Shown in pieces: positions 20,252-26,739 of a DNA stretch of 45,043 nt (the stretch's first letter is position 1; every line of letters begins with the position of its first letter). Under the pieces are notes generated by a model that did no database searches, was not told the DNA's origin, and saw only the letters and a program-made list of their open reading frames with translations. Location: contig NZ_CP040910.1 of assembly GCF_013394085.1 (NCBI RefSeq), positions 722,366-767,408 of the forward strand, given 5' to 3'. The stretch comes from Limosilactobacillus fermentum (lineage in GTDB: Bacteria; Bacillota; Bacilli; Lactobacillales; Lactobacillaceae). A program made the translations under genes and the position numbers.

Positions 20252-21061
20252 ATGACTGAACTAAACCAACGCCAAGCAGAATTTGCCCAGGCTCTCTACC
20301 AAAGTTACGTGACCAACGTTGCCCTCAACGAAGACGATTGGCAGGGCGTGGTCCAAGACTTTGAGACCGCCTACGCCGTCCAGGAACGGGTGATGACACT
20401 CAAGGGTCAACCGACCGCCGGCTATAAAGTTTCTCTGACCAGCGAAGAGACCCAGAAGATGTTTGACACCGATGCCCCCCTCTTTGGTCAACAGGTCGCC
20501 GAGCGTTTCTTAAAAGGCCCGGCTGGGGTCAACCTCGACCACCTCAATGAACCACTGGTCGAAGTCGAACTCGCCTTCCGGGCCAAGGAAACCCTCCAGC
20601 CGACTGATTCACTAGAGGACCTTTTGCATAAGACCACCGTAGCGGGTGCCGTTGAAGTGCCCGACGCCCGCTTCGTTGACTGGTTCCCGAGCCTGGGTAA
20701 GTACAACGTCTTGTCAGACTGCGCCGTGGGGGGATTAGTGGTTTATGGCGAGGAGCGTGACAGCGACCAGGCCTTTTCCTCGGTTGAAGACGCCGCCACC
20801 GTTCACGTCGACCTCTACCAAAACGGGCAACAGGTCGGCGAAGGGGACTCCAGCGAAGTGTTGGGGAACCCGCTCAAGTCCTTGCAGTGGTTGGTTAAGA
20901 AGCTTGATGAACAAGGCAAGCAGTTCGCCCGCGGGCAGGTGGTATCTTCCGGGACCTTCCTCTTGCCGCCACACTTGACGGCCGGGCGCTGGGAGGCCCG
21001 CTTCAACCACGACTTCGGCAACGTTTTGGTCTTGGCACGGCCGACGCTGGCGGAATTTTAG
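20252..21061 (+). CDS. 2-keto-4-pentenoate hydratase-like protein (HpcG/MhpD, FAH-like fold)
   Basis: A 269-residue protein similar to 2-oxo-hydratases and decarboxylases of aromatic meta-cleavage pathways. YKVSLTS, PLVEVELAFR (the metal-binding E-x-E) and the C-terminal SSGTFLLPPHLTAGRWEARF are conserved. Start ATG 20252 follows AAAGGAGG. No other meta-cleavage genes are nearby, and the gene is controlled by a T-box, so a role in amino-acid-linked 2-oxoacid metabolism is more likely than aromatic degradation (inference). It is monocistronic, followed by two structured repeats and a terminator. Confidence 0.8.
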   Translation: MTELNQRQAEFAQALYQSYVTNVALNEDDWQGVVQDFETAYAVQERVMTLKGQPTAGYKVSLTSEETQKMFDTDAPLFGQQVAERFLKGPAGVNLDHLNEPLVEVELAFRAKETLQPTDSLEDLLHKTTVAGAVEVPDARFVDWFPSLGKYNVLSDCAVGGLVVYGEERDSDQAFSSVEDAATVHVDLYQNGQQVGEGDSSEVLGNPLKSLQWLVKKLDEQGKQFARGQVVSSGTFLLPPHLTAGRWEARFNHDFGNVLVLARPTLAEF

Positions 21062-21184
21062 AAAGTGAGTGCGACCCAACCTCCTCGACGGGCCGTTGGA
21101 CTAAGCTAGGACGGGGGTTGGTGCGGAACGCACCGTTCTCCGGCCGTACTTAGGCACTAGGCCCGTGGTTGGGAGCACGATATT
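21062..21184 (+). repeat. Structured intergenic repeat, copy 4
   Basis: GAAAGTGAGTGCGACCCAACC begins directly at the stop codon of the hydratase gene. Core GGTGCG-GAA-CGCACC; outer ACGGGCC/GGCCCGT. Confidence 0.85.
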
Positions 21185-21298
21185 GGTGAGTGCGACCCAG
21201 CCAATCAAGTAGGCCGTGGGCTAAGGACAAGACACGGGTTAGCGCGTCAGCGGTGTTCTGTGGCTGGACTTAGCCACTAGGCCGACAGTGTAACCATA
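21185..21298 (+). repeat. Structured intergenic repeat, copy 5 (tandem to copy 4)
   Basis: GGTGAGTGCGACCCAGCC start, GGGCTAAG/CTTAGCC stem, and a different core (AGCGCGTCAGCG). Its inner stem belongs to the GAACAC/GTGTTC type also seen in copy 7. Confidence 0.8.
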
Positions 21299-21302
21299 AG
21301 AG

Positions 21303-21332
21303 AGACCGTTCTTAAGGGGCGGTCTTTTTTTG
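21303..21332 (+). terminator. Terminator after the tandem repeats
   Basis: AGACCG(T)TC pairs with GGG-CGGTCT, followed by seven T. Confidence 0.85.
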
Positions 21333-21354
21333 AGTAAATTTCTGGCGGAAACCC

Positions 21355-21385
21355 TTGACTTGGAGTTAACTCAAAGTAGTAAATT
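21355..21385 (+). promoter_or_regulatory. MerR-type promoter/operator with 19-bp spacer
   Basis: TTGACT (21355-21360), a 19-bp spacer, TAAATT (21380-21385). The dyad CTTGGAGTTAACTCAAAG (21359-21376) fills the spacer. Over-long spacers with a dyad are the hallmark of promoters untwisted by MerR-family activators. Confidence 0.85.
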
Positions 21386-21408
21386 AAGGTCATCAGGAGG
21401 AAAATGAC

Positions 21409-21831
21409 ATGGCGAATTTAACGATTACCCAGGTGGCCAGCAAGTACGGCCTGACGCCGGACACCTTGCGCTACTACGAAAAAATTGACCTACTACCGCC
21501 GATCCCCCGGACGCCAGGGGGGCGCCGCTATTATCCCCAGGGGGTCCAAGACTGGATCGAGATGATCGTTTGCCTGCGCCACTCGGGGGTGCCGGTCGAC
21601 GTTTTGCAAACTTACGCTAAGCTACTAGAGCAGGGCGATGCGACGTTAACCAAACGCCGGGAGCTGTTGGCTGACCAACTCGAAGTTTTGTTAAACAAGC
21701 GCCACAACCTGGACCGCTCAATCAATCGTTTGGAGCACAAGATCGCTTTGTACGATAGCGGTGAGATTCGGGCCAGGAAGAGTTACTTTGAAGAATACCA
21801 AATTTTAGATGACCAAAAGGAGACACTTTAA
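21409..21831 (+). CDS. MerR family transcriptional regulator
   Basis: A 140-residue protein with the winged-helix MerR domain (ITQVASKYGLTPDTLRYYEK, GGRRYYPQGVQDWIEMI), followed by a long dimerisation coiled coil (about 85-125). No cysteine pair typical of metal sensors is seen; it looks like the aldehyde/quinone-stress or orphan class. It heads an operon with a flavodoxin-fold reductase, a YciI protein and an ABM monooxygenase, and probably activates its own promoter (dyad 21359-21376). AGGAGG precedes the ATG. Confidence 0.92.
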   Translation: MANLTITQVASKYGLTPDTLRYYEKIDLLPPIPRTPGGRRYYPQGVQDWIEMIVCLRHSGVPVDVLQTYAKLLEQGDATLTKRRELLADQLEVLLNKRHNLDRSINRLEHKIALYDSGEIRARKSYFEEYQILDDQKETL

Positions 21832-21833
21832 TT

Positions 21834-22370
21834 ATGAAAACAACCGTCTTTTTATTCCACCCCAACTTCGCCAACTCCCGCGTCAACAAGGCCTTAGCCG
21901 CCGGTTTACCGGGCGACATCGAGGTCCGCAACATGTACGCTTTGTACCCGGACTTTCAAATTGACGTCGCCAAGGAACAAGCCGTGATGGAGGAAAGCGA
22001 CCGGATCGTCTTGCAAACGCCGATGTACTGGTACTCCGGGACGCCGCTGTTAAAGAAGTGGGAAGACGACGTGCTGACTTACGGCTGGGCCTACGGGAGC
22101 GACGGTAACGCCCTGCACGGCAAGGAACTACTGGTGGCGATCACGCCGGGGGCCGACAACTACGGCGCCGGAAAGTTCGTCCCGTACACGGTTTACGAAT
22201 TGTTACGGCCGTTCCAAGCGATGAGCAACCTGATCGGGACTAAGTTTGTTACCCCGTTTGTGACGACCGGCGCTAGCTCGATCAGCGACGAGGACTTGGC
22301 CAAGCGGGTAAAAGAGTACGCCGACTACCTGAGCCAAGACGAGTTAAAGGTGCTCGGCGCCTTTGAATAG
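21834..22370 (+). CDS. NAD(P)H quinone oxidoreductase, flavodoxin-like fold (KefF/MdaB family)
   Basis: A 178-residue flavoprotein. The TTVFLFHPNFANSRVNKAL phosphate-binding start, QTPMYWYSGTPLLKKWEDDV (FMN/FAD site) and ITPGADNYGAG are typical of modulators of drug activity and KefF-type reductases that reduce quinones by two electrons. It starts 2 bp after the MerR stop, with AAAAGGAGACAC upstream, so the two are tightly coupled. It probably detoxifies quinones or reactive carbonyls when induced by the MerR regulator. Confidence 0.85.
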   Translation: MKTTVFLFHPNFANSRVNKALAAGLPGDIEVRNMYALYPDFQIDVAKEQAVMEESDRIVLQTPMYWYSGTPLLKKWEDDVLTYGWAYGSDGNALHGKELLVAITPGADNYGAGKFVPYTVYELLRPFQAMSNLIGTKFVTPFVTTGASSISDEDLAKRVKEYADYLSQDELKVLGAFE

Positions 22371-22380
22371 GGGGATTGAA

Positions 22381-22662
22381 ATGTATTTAATTGACATTCG
22401 TTTGAAGGGTGATCAGGTCACGGAAGACCAACTGACCGCCCACCGCCAGTGGTTTAGCCGCCACTTTGAAGCGGGCGACTTTTTGATCGTCGGTCCGTCC
22501 AAGAGTCGTGCCCAGTCCGGGTTGATTTTGGCCCGGCAGATGGCCCGCAAAGACCTGGACCAAATCATTACCGAGGATGCCTTTTACCCGGCCGGGGCGG
22601 ATTACTTAGTCAACGAATTTGAAGCCAAGCTGGTAGCCGACCAGATTAAGGGGGATGCGTAA
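22381..22662 (+). CDS. YciI family protein
   Basis: A 93-residue ferredoxin-like-fold protein (MYLIDIRLKG, HRQWFSRHFEAGDFLIVGPS, EDAFYPAGADYLVNEF). YciI-like domains have a His/Asp pair and bind small ligands, and some act as dehalogenases or lactonases. ATG 22381 with GGGGG upstream is preferred over TTG 22363, which would overlap the reductase gene. Its stop overlaps the next start (TAATG). Confidence 0.8.
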   Translation: MYLIDIRLKGDQVTEDQLTAHRQWFSRHFEAGDFLIVGPSKSRAQSGLILARQMARKDLDQIITEDAFYPAGADYLVNEFEAKLVADQIKGDA

Positions 22663-22991
22663 TGGCACTAACAGTCAACCTTTATTACACGGGGAAAAAC
22701 GGCAGCGCCCAGCAATTTGCTAAGGAAATGATCGACCAGGGGGTGGTGGCCGCCATTAAGGCCGAGCCGGGCAACCTTAAGTACGATTATTTCATTCCCT
22801 ACGACGACCCGGAGACCCTGCTGTTGATCGATAGCTGGGCCGACCAAGCCTCCCTGGATGCCCACCATGCTTCGCCAATGATGAAGCAGTTGGCCGAGTT
22901 GCGGGAGAAGTACGATTTGCACATGCGTGTTGAACGTTACGTCAGCGATGACCGCGGCGATGACGTCGACGAACAGTTTATTCGAAAGTAA
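22662..22991 (+). CDS. Antibiotic biosynthesis monooxygenase (ABM) domain protein
   Basis: A 109-residue dimeric alpha/beta-barrel protein. KYDYFIPYDDPETLLLIDSW and HHASPMMKQLAELREKYDL match YgiN-type quinol monooxygenases. Coupled to the YciI gene by TAATG, it closes the MerR operon. Together with the quinone reductase it suggests a quinone/quinol redox-cycling or detoxification set. Confidence 0.85.
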   Translation: MALTVNLYYTGKNGSAQQFAKEMIDQGVVAAIKAEPGNLKYDYFIPYDDPETLLLIDSWADQASLDAHHASPMMKQLAELREKYDLHMRVERYVSDDRGDDVDEQFIRK

Positions 22992-23020
22992 GAGAGTGGC
23001 AACCAACCTGGTCCCAAATT

Positions 23021-23068
23021 AAAATGCGGCCGCTTCGCAAGATTGATCTTGCGAAGCGGCCGCATTTT
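23021..23068. terminator. Perfect 23-bp hairpin, bidirectional terminator
   Basis: Positions 23021-23043 are the exact reverse complement of 23046-23068 with a 2-base turn. The ends are AAAA and TTTT, so it can act in both directions between convergent genes. Confidence 0.88.
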
Positions 23069-23094
23069 GTGTAGGCAAAAGTTGGATTGCACTT

Positions 23095-23215
23095 TCGATA
23101 ACGTGGAAAATGACCACAGACCTAGTGCCTAAGTACGGGCGAAGAACGGTACCAAGGCATCAACCTTCGCCCTATCCTTAGCCCACGGCCTACTGGATAG
23201 GTTGGGTCGCACTTC
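23095..23215 (-). repeat. Structured intergenic repeat, copy 6
   Basis: In minus orientation: GTGCGACCCAACC end near 23210, GGCTAAG stem. The core here (GGTACCAAGGCATCAACC) pairs poorly, a decayed variant. A fragment of another copy end (GTTGGATTGCAC) lies at 23080-23093. Confidence 0.75.
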
Positions 23216-23336
23216 CGATAACGTGCTCCCCAGCCGCAGGCCTAGTGGCTAAGTCTGACCACAGAACACCGCTGATGCGCTAACCTGTGTTCTATCCTTA
23301 GCCCACGGCCTGCTTGATTGGCTGGGTCGCACTTCC
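23216..23336 (-). repeat. Structured intergenic repeat, copy 7 (behind the SemiSWEET gene)
   Basis: Its GGAAGTGCGACCCAGCC end directly follows the stop codon of the minus-strand gene at 23339. The inner stem is AGAACAC/GTGTTCT; outer GCAGGCC/GGCCTGC. Confidence 0.85.
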
Positions 23337-23338
23337 CT

Positions 23339-23629
23339 TTAGAAGTGGAAGCAAGTAATGAAAGTAGCGAAGGAGAAGAAGACCCCTGGGAAGTTAGCCC
23401 AGAAAACGGGCCAGTCACGGTCCTTCTTGAAGTAGGCGTAGATTGACCACAAAGAACAGTTGACCCCGGCCACGAACGGTTGCAGTGGGGCACCATATTG
23501 GCCGTGTAGGTTATTGATGATTTGAGCGATGTAGGAAACGTACATCAGGATGGCGATGACACTGGCGAAGCGGCCAAGCCAGGAGATGAACTTTTCAGAG
23601 TCAAATGAGTGTTCCTTTGGTTGTTGCAT
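23339..23629 (-). CDS. SemiSWEET/PQ-loop family sugar transporter
   Basis: A 96-residue membrane protein with one triple-helix bundle: TM1 (KFISWLGRFASVIAILMYVS), TM2 (AGVNCSLWSIYAYF), TM3 (FWANFPGVFFSFATFITCF). SYIAQIINNLHGQYG occupies the PQ-loop position, with Ala in place of the usual Pro. SemiSWEETs work as dimers that move mono- or disaccharides. The ATG at 23629 has AAAGGA suitably placed; the upstream ATG at 23647 has none. A promoter about 220 bp upstream implies a long leader. Confidence 0.85.
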   Translation of the reverse strand: MQQPKEHSFDSEKFISWLGRFASVIAILMYVSYIAQIINNLHGQYGAPLQPFVAGVNCSLWSIYAYFKKDRDWPVFWANFPGVFFSFATFITCFHF

Positions 23630-23847
23630 AATGAAGATCCTTTCCATAAGTAAATCCTGGATTCAAGTGCTTCCGCCAGCATGATTGTAGATTAATGAAC
23701 AATTGCAGTATGTGAAAGTCAAAAGTAGGATGGCGATTGTGCTTAGAACCACCGCCCAGTTTGGTGGGGTGAACTTTGTGACCTTCGGCAACCAAGCGCA
23801 GGGAATCGCTTGCATCGTGAAGTAGTTACCTTCTTGTTAACGGTTAC

Positions 23848-23876
23848 ATAATAACGCCGGTTATAATAACTGTCAA
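23848..23876 (-). promoter_or_regulatory. SemiSWEET gene promoter
   Basis: On the minus strand TTGACA (23871-23876), 17 bp, TATTAT (23848-23853). Direct repeats GGTTACATA at 23843 and 23879 flank it and could be regulator sites. Confidence 0.8.
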
Positions 23877-24039
23877 CAGGTTACATATAGAAAAAATTAA
23901 AATTTATTACTCATAAAATACAAATTTGACATATATAAACTAATTTAATAGGGGCGTCACCGTTGTTATTTAATATAAACCGGTTTACACAAATTCTTAG
24001 ATAATTGGGACGGACGAAAAAAATTAAGTCGGATTTTCT
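23877..24039. other. AT-rich non-coding stretch
   Basis: Between the SemiSWEET promoter and the next repeat array I see no gene. It is strongly AT-rich and carries an ACCGGTTTACAC motif near 23980. Confidence 0.5.
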
Positions 24040-24080
24040 AGTTTAGCCCACGGTCCGTCGAGGAGGTTGGTACGCACTTC
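24040..24080 (-). repeat. Half copy of the structured repeat
   Basis: Starts TAGTTTAGCCCACGG and runs through GTTGG to GCACTTCC. Only one arm is present, with almost the same left boundary as the half copy at 31302. Confidence 0.75.
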
Positions 24081-24200
24081 CAATAACGTGCTCCCCAACC
24101 ACGTGCCTAGTGCCTAAGTACGAGCGGAGAATGACGTCAGGGCGTCAACCCCCGCTCTAGCTTGGTCATACGGCCCGTCGAGGAGGGTGGGTCGCACTTC
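24081..24200 (-). repeat. Structured intergenic repeat, copy 8
   Basis: Core TGACG-TCAGG-GCGTCA, a third sequence version of the core hairpin that still pairs. The flanks are the family's ATAACGTGCTCC and GCACTTCC. Confidence 0.82.
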
Positions 24201-24320
24201 CAATAACGTGCTCCCCAACCGCAGGCCTAGTGGCTAAGTCTGGCCGAAGAACGGTGCGTGCCGCACCAACCGTTCGCCCTATCCTTAGCCCACGGCCTGC
24301 CAATGGTTGGTACGCACTTC
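24201..24320 (-). repeat. Structured intergenic repeat, copy 9 (behind the XRE gene)
   Basis: The best-formed copy: GCAGGCC/GGCCTGC, GGCTAAG/CTTAGCC, CGAACGG/CCGTTC and GGTGCG-TGC-CGCACC stems nested in order. Confidence 0.88.
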
Positions 24321-24326
24321 CAAAAC

Positions 24327-24356
24327 AAAAAAGACCAGGAGCAAGCTCCTAGTCTT
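24327..24356 (-). terminator. XRE gene terminator overlapping its stop codon
   Basis: On the minus strand AGACTAGGAGC pairs with GCTCCTGGTCT, followed by six T. The TAG stop lies inside the first arm. Confidence 0.88.
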
Positions 24357-24660
24357 CCATCAGCCGGTAAATAATATTCCGGTCGTTCTTCGAGAGGGGA
24401 CGCCCCCGGTAGGTTAAATTGACGTTTTCATCGGCCAGGTCGACCGTCACTGGTTGCCGAATTGACCGTTCATGGTCTAAAAGGTAATCAGTTGATACCT
24501 CAAACAATTCTGCTAGTTTCGTGACATATGTACTGGAGGGTTCTGTCCGGTTCGTTTCCCACGCTGTGACCGTGGTTTGCGAAACGCCAATGTATTTACC
24601 AAGCATCGCCTGGGACAGGTTCCGCCCCTTTCGAAGATGTTTGATTCTAGCACCGATCAT
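24349..24660 (-). CDS. XRE family (Cro/CI-type) DNA-binding regulator
   Basis: A 103-residue protein. The HTH_3 domain spans 1-62 (IKHLRKGRNLSQAMLGKYIG, VSQTTVTAWETNRTEPS, LAELFEVSTDYLL), and a short C-terminal region ends in RPLSKNDRNIIYRLMED. The start at 24660 has GGGG at a usable distance, while an in-frame ATG 36 bases upstream has no ribosome site. No partner gene is adjacent; it probably controls itself through the dyad at 24691-24710. Confidence 0.88.
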   Translation of the reverse strand: MIGARIKHLRKGRNLSQAMLGKYIGVSQTTVTAWETNRTEPSSTYVTKLAELFEVSTDYLLDHERSIRQPVTVDLADENVNLTYRGRPLSKNDRNIIYRLMED

Positions 24661-24690
24661 TACTATACCCCAATAATAAGAATGATTATC

Positions 24691-24710
24691 TTCCATGATA
24701 ACCCATGGAA
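24691..24710. promoter_or_regulatory. Candidate XRE operator
   Basis: TTCCATG-N6-CATGGAA, a perfect 7-bp inverted repeat just upstream of the XRE start and next to a GATAAT -10-like element. Confidence 0.55.
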
Positions 24711-24785
24711 AACCTAAAAGCGCTAATTATTGAAAAGTTTAATAGACTTTCTGGACTCTATTAAGCTAATTTAATAAAAATGAGC

Positions 24786-24830
24786 AAAAAAGACCACCCA
24801 GTAGACTAAATGCAACATCTGCTGGGTGGT
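24786..24830 (-). terminator. Glycerol dehydrogenase terminator
   Basis: On the minus strand ACCACCCAG pairs with CTGGGTGGT, followed by CTTTTTT. Confidence 0.88.
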
Positions 24831-24847
24831 TGAATTAGGAAGGTTGA

Positions 24848-25939
24848 TTAGAGGATTTGTTTGGAGTAGGCGTCGACGGCCCGGAAGGCTTGGGCAACGT
24901 CACCCGGTTCAACTTCAAACGGCAGGCGGTGAAGGGTATCGGTCGGGGCACAGGCGACCTTACCAGCTTCTAAGAGGGCTTCGTCGGAAACGTCGGCTAA
25001 GTGGAGGTCGGCCAAGGTGGTCGGCAGCCCGAGCGACTTGATCAGGCGCAAGTACTTGTTGTAGCGCTCTTCATCGGCGCCTTCTAGCATCAGCTGGGTC
25101 AGGGTACCATAGGCGACCTTTTCCCCGTGGGTCAGGGCATGGGTCTCTTCAAAGATGCACAGGCCGTTGTGGATGGCGTGGGCCCCGGACAGGCCACCGC
25201 TTTCGAAACCGAGCCCGCTCATCAGGGTGTTGGCTTCGATGATCTTTTCCAGGGCGCTGGAAACCACGTTTTGTTCGACGGCGGCCACGGCTTGGTGAGC
25301 GTATTTGAAGAGGGTTTCCTCACACTTTTCGGCGATTGCGATCCCGACCAGGGTTTGCTTGGCATCTAGCATCGTGTCGGCGCCGGATTGGGTGACGGCT
25401 TGGGCCTCCACGTTGGTGGCCAGGGCGTCCGCGATCCCGGCGACCAAGAGGCGGGCCGGGGCGTTGGCGATCACTTGGCTGTCCACCAGCACCAGTTCCG
25501 GGTTATGGTCGTAGAAGCGGTAGTTTTCGACCGTGCCATCTTCCTTATAGATGACCGACAGACGCGAGCACGGGGCGTCGGTGGAAGCCAGCGTTGGCAT
25601 GATCACGACCGGCAGCTTAGCGGTATCGGCGACCGCCTTGGCCGTATCGCTGGTCTTCCCGCCACCGAGACCGTAGATGGCCGTGGCACCTTGGTCCTTG
25701 GCGATCGCGGCGATCCGGTCGATTTCCTTGGTCGAAGATTCACCATTAAAGTTGACCAAAATGACGTCGAAGCCCTGCTTTGTTAAGTAAGCTTCAAAGT
25801 CCTTGCCGACGGCTTCGTAGACGTGGCCGCCGGTAATTAAGAGGGGCTTGGTGCCGAAGCTTTCCAGGTAGGGCTTGGATTCAAAGAGCACACCCTTACC
25901 TTGAACGTAAGAAGATGGGGAAGCAAAAGCTTTAATCAT
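24848..25939 (-). CDS. gldA: Glycerol dehydrogenase (iron-containing ADH superfamily)
   Basis: Oxidises glycerol to dihydroxyacetone with NAD, or reduces dihydroxyacetone/diketones in reverse. The protein has 363 residues. NAD-binding GLGGGKTSDTAKAVAD (about 93-108), TLASTDAPCSRLSVIY, and the metal ligands Asp in GIADALATNVEA and the two His in GLSGAHAIHNGL and EETHALTHGE. ATG 25939 has GGAGG upstream; an in-frame ATG 39 bases earlier lies over the promoter. Transcription is from a promoter overlapped by an inverted repeat (25982-26015), so it is likely repressed by an unlinked regulator. Confidence 0.92.
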   Translation of the reverse strand: MIKAFASPSSYVQGKGVLFESKPYLESFGTKPLLITGGHVYEAVGKDFEAYLTKQGFDVILVNFNGESSTKEIDRIAAIAKDQGATAIYGLGGGKTSDTAKAVADTAKLPVVIMPTLASTDAPCSRLSVIYKEDGTVENYRFYDHNPELVLVDSQVIANAPARLLVAGIADALATNVEAQAVTQSGADTMLDAKQTLVGIAIAEKCEETLFKYAHQAVAAVEQNVVSSALEKIIEANTLMSGLGFESGGLSGAHAIHNGLCIFEETHALTHGEKVAYGTLTQLMLEGADEERYNKYLRLIKSLGLPTTLADLHLADVSDEALLEAGKVACAPTDTLHRLPFEVEPGDVAQAFRAVDAYSKQIL

Positions 25940-25974
25940 GTCAATTCCTCCAATTAGATATTGTGTATGTTTTA

Positions 25975-26003
25975 ACAATATCGATAAGGGCGGGGGATGT
26001 CAA
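25975..26003 (-). promoter_or_regulatory. gldA promoter
   Basis: On the minus strand TTGACA (25998-26003), 17 bp, TATTGT (25975-25980). The leader is about 30 nt. Confidence 0.82.
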
Positions 26004-26022
26004 GCACCCTTATCGGTTTTTT
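25982..26022. promoter_or_regulatory. Candidate operator overlapping the gldA promoter
   Basis: CGATAAGGG (25982-25990) and CCCTTATCG (26007-26015) form a perfect 9-bp dyad flanking the -35. A T run follows on the + strand, so a terminator for rightward transcripts is the alternative. Confidence 0.55.
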
Positions 26023-26197
26023 AGTAGGGGGAGAATAATAATAAACGCTTTTCTTACACCCCGGCGTAATTCTAAAACTTCCTCCAACTTTCCCTGTTCC
26101 TAGGCAATAGTGCTTTCGTTTGCCATGACTGTTCCGTGTAACATTCGGGTGGGCGGATCAAATAAGGGTAAATGGGAAATGGATACCTATCGTGACA

Positions 26198-26377
26198 ATG
26201 AAAAATTTTGAGAATGCTAGTAGCAATAAGTCCAACCGTGGTTTCTCGCTGAACGATTTTGAAGAACTCCCAAAAGAAGTTGAGCAGGCGATGAAACTGG
26301 TAAAAGCGGAGGAGTTGGGTCTAGTAAAGGACCAGAGTGAGCTAGGGGCTGGCCTTGAAGCGTTACGTCAGCGGTGA
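26198..26377 (+). CDS. Possible small protein (59 aa), unknown
   Basis: Open frame starting MKNFENASSNKSNRGFSLND and ending GLEALRQR. It is acidic with a helical C-terminal half and no membrane segment. No convincing ribosome site precedes ATG 26198 (or GTG 26192), and I do not recognise it. It may be a gene remnant; the surrounding 500 bp has no other coding signal. Confidence 0.3.
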   Translation: MKNFENASSNKSNRGFSLNDFEELPKEVEQAMKLVKAEELGLVKDQSELGAGLEALRQR

Positions 26378-26445
26378 TCGTGAGGAAAGCATACAGGACA
26401 AATCTAAAATTGGGCGCAAAGATTAGTGTTTTGAAAGTTTACACA

Positions 26446-26565
26446 GATAACGTGCTCCCCAACCACAGGCCTAGTGGCTAAGCAGGTCTGAGAACAGTGC
26501 GTGTCGCACTACCCCCCGGCCAAGCTTAGCCCAACGGCCTGTCGAGGAGGTTGGTTCGCACTTCC
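26446..26565 (-). repeat. Structured intergenic repeat, copy 10
   Basis: ATAACGTGCTCCCCAACC to GCACTTCC. Core AGTGCG-TGT-CGCACT, yet another self-pairing version. Unlike the others it does not follow a recognisable gene in its own orientation. Confidence 0.82.
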
Positions 26566-26661
26566 ATTTTGCGCAAATCTAAATATTTGTCCGGTGGGGG
26601 TGGCAGGTTAAGAGAAGGGCGATCCCCTGTTTAATTATTAATCAGATTAACTTATGGATCA

Positions 26662-26700
26662 CTCCCCAAACGCGAATTGATCGTGGCGGGGAGCTTTTTT
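26662..26700 (+). terminator. Terminator 40 bp upstream of the SDR gene
   Basis: CTCCCC (26662-26667) pairs with GGGGAG (26688-26693), followed by C and six T. It either ends transcription from the small frame at 26198 or attenuates the SDR operon. Confidence 0.7.
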
Positions 26701-26739
26701 ACAATTAAGCCATCAAGTAAACGAAAGGTGGCAACACAA

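Noticed and set aside
23601-23795. Open frame on the minus strand overlapping the SemiSWEET start
   Set aside because: It lies in the leader of the SemiSWEET gene in another frame, with no ribosome site or protein-like composition.
24040-24320. CRISPR-like array of repeats
   Set aside because: The repeated units are about 120 bp, adjoin each other without unique spacers, and no cas gene is present. They belong to the palindromic repeat family.
25982-26022. Rightward intrinsic terminator
   Set aside because: The hairpin plus T run has the right form, but no + strand gene precedes it and the arms overlap a near-consensus gldA promoter. I therefore list it as an operator and keep the terminator as the alternative.
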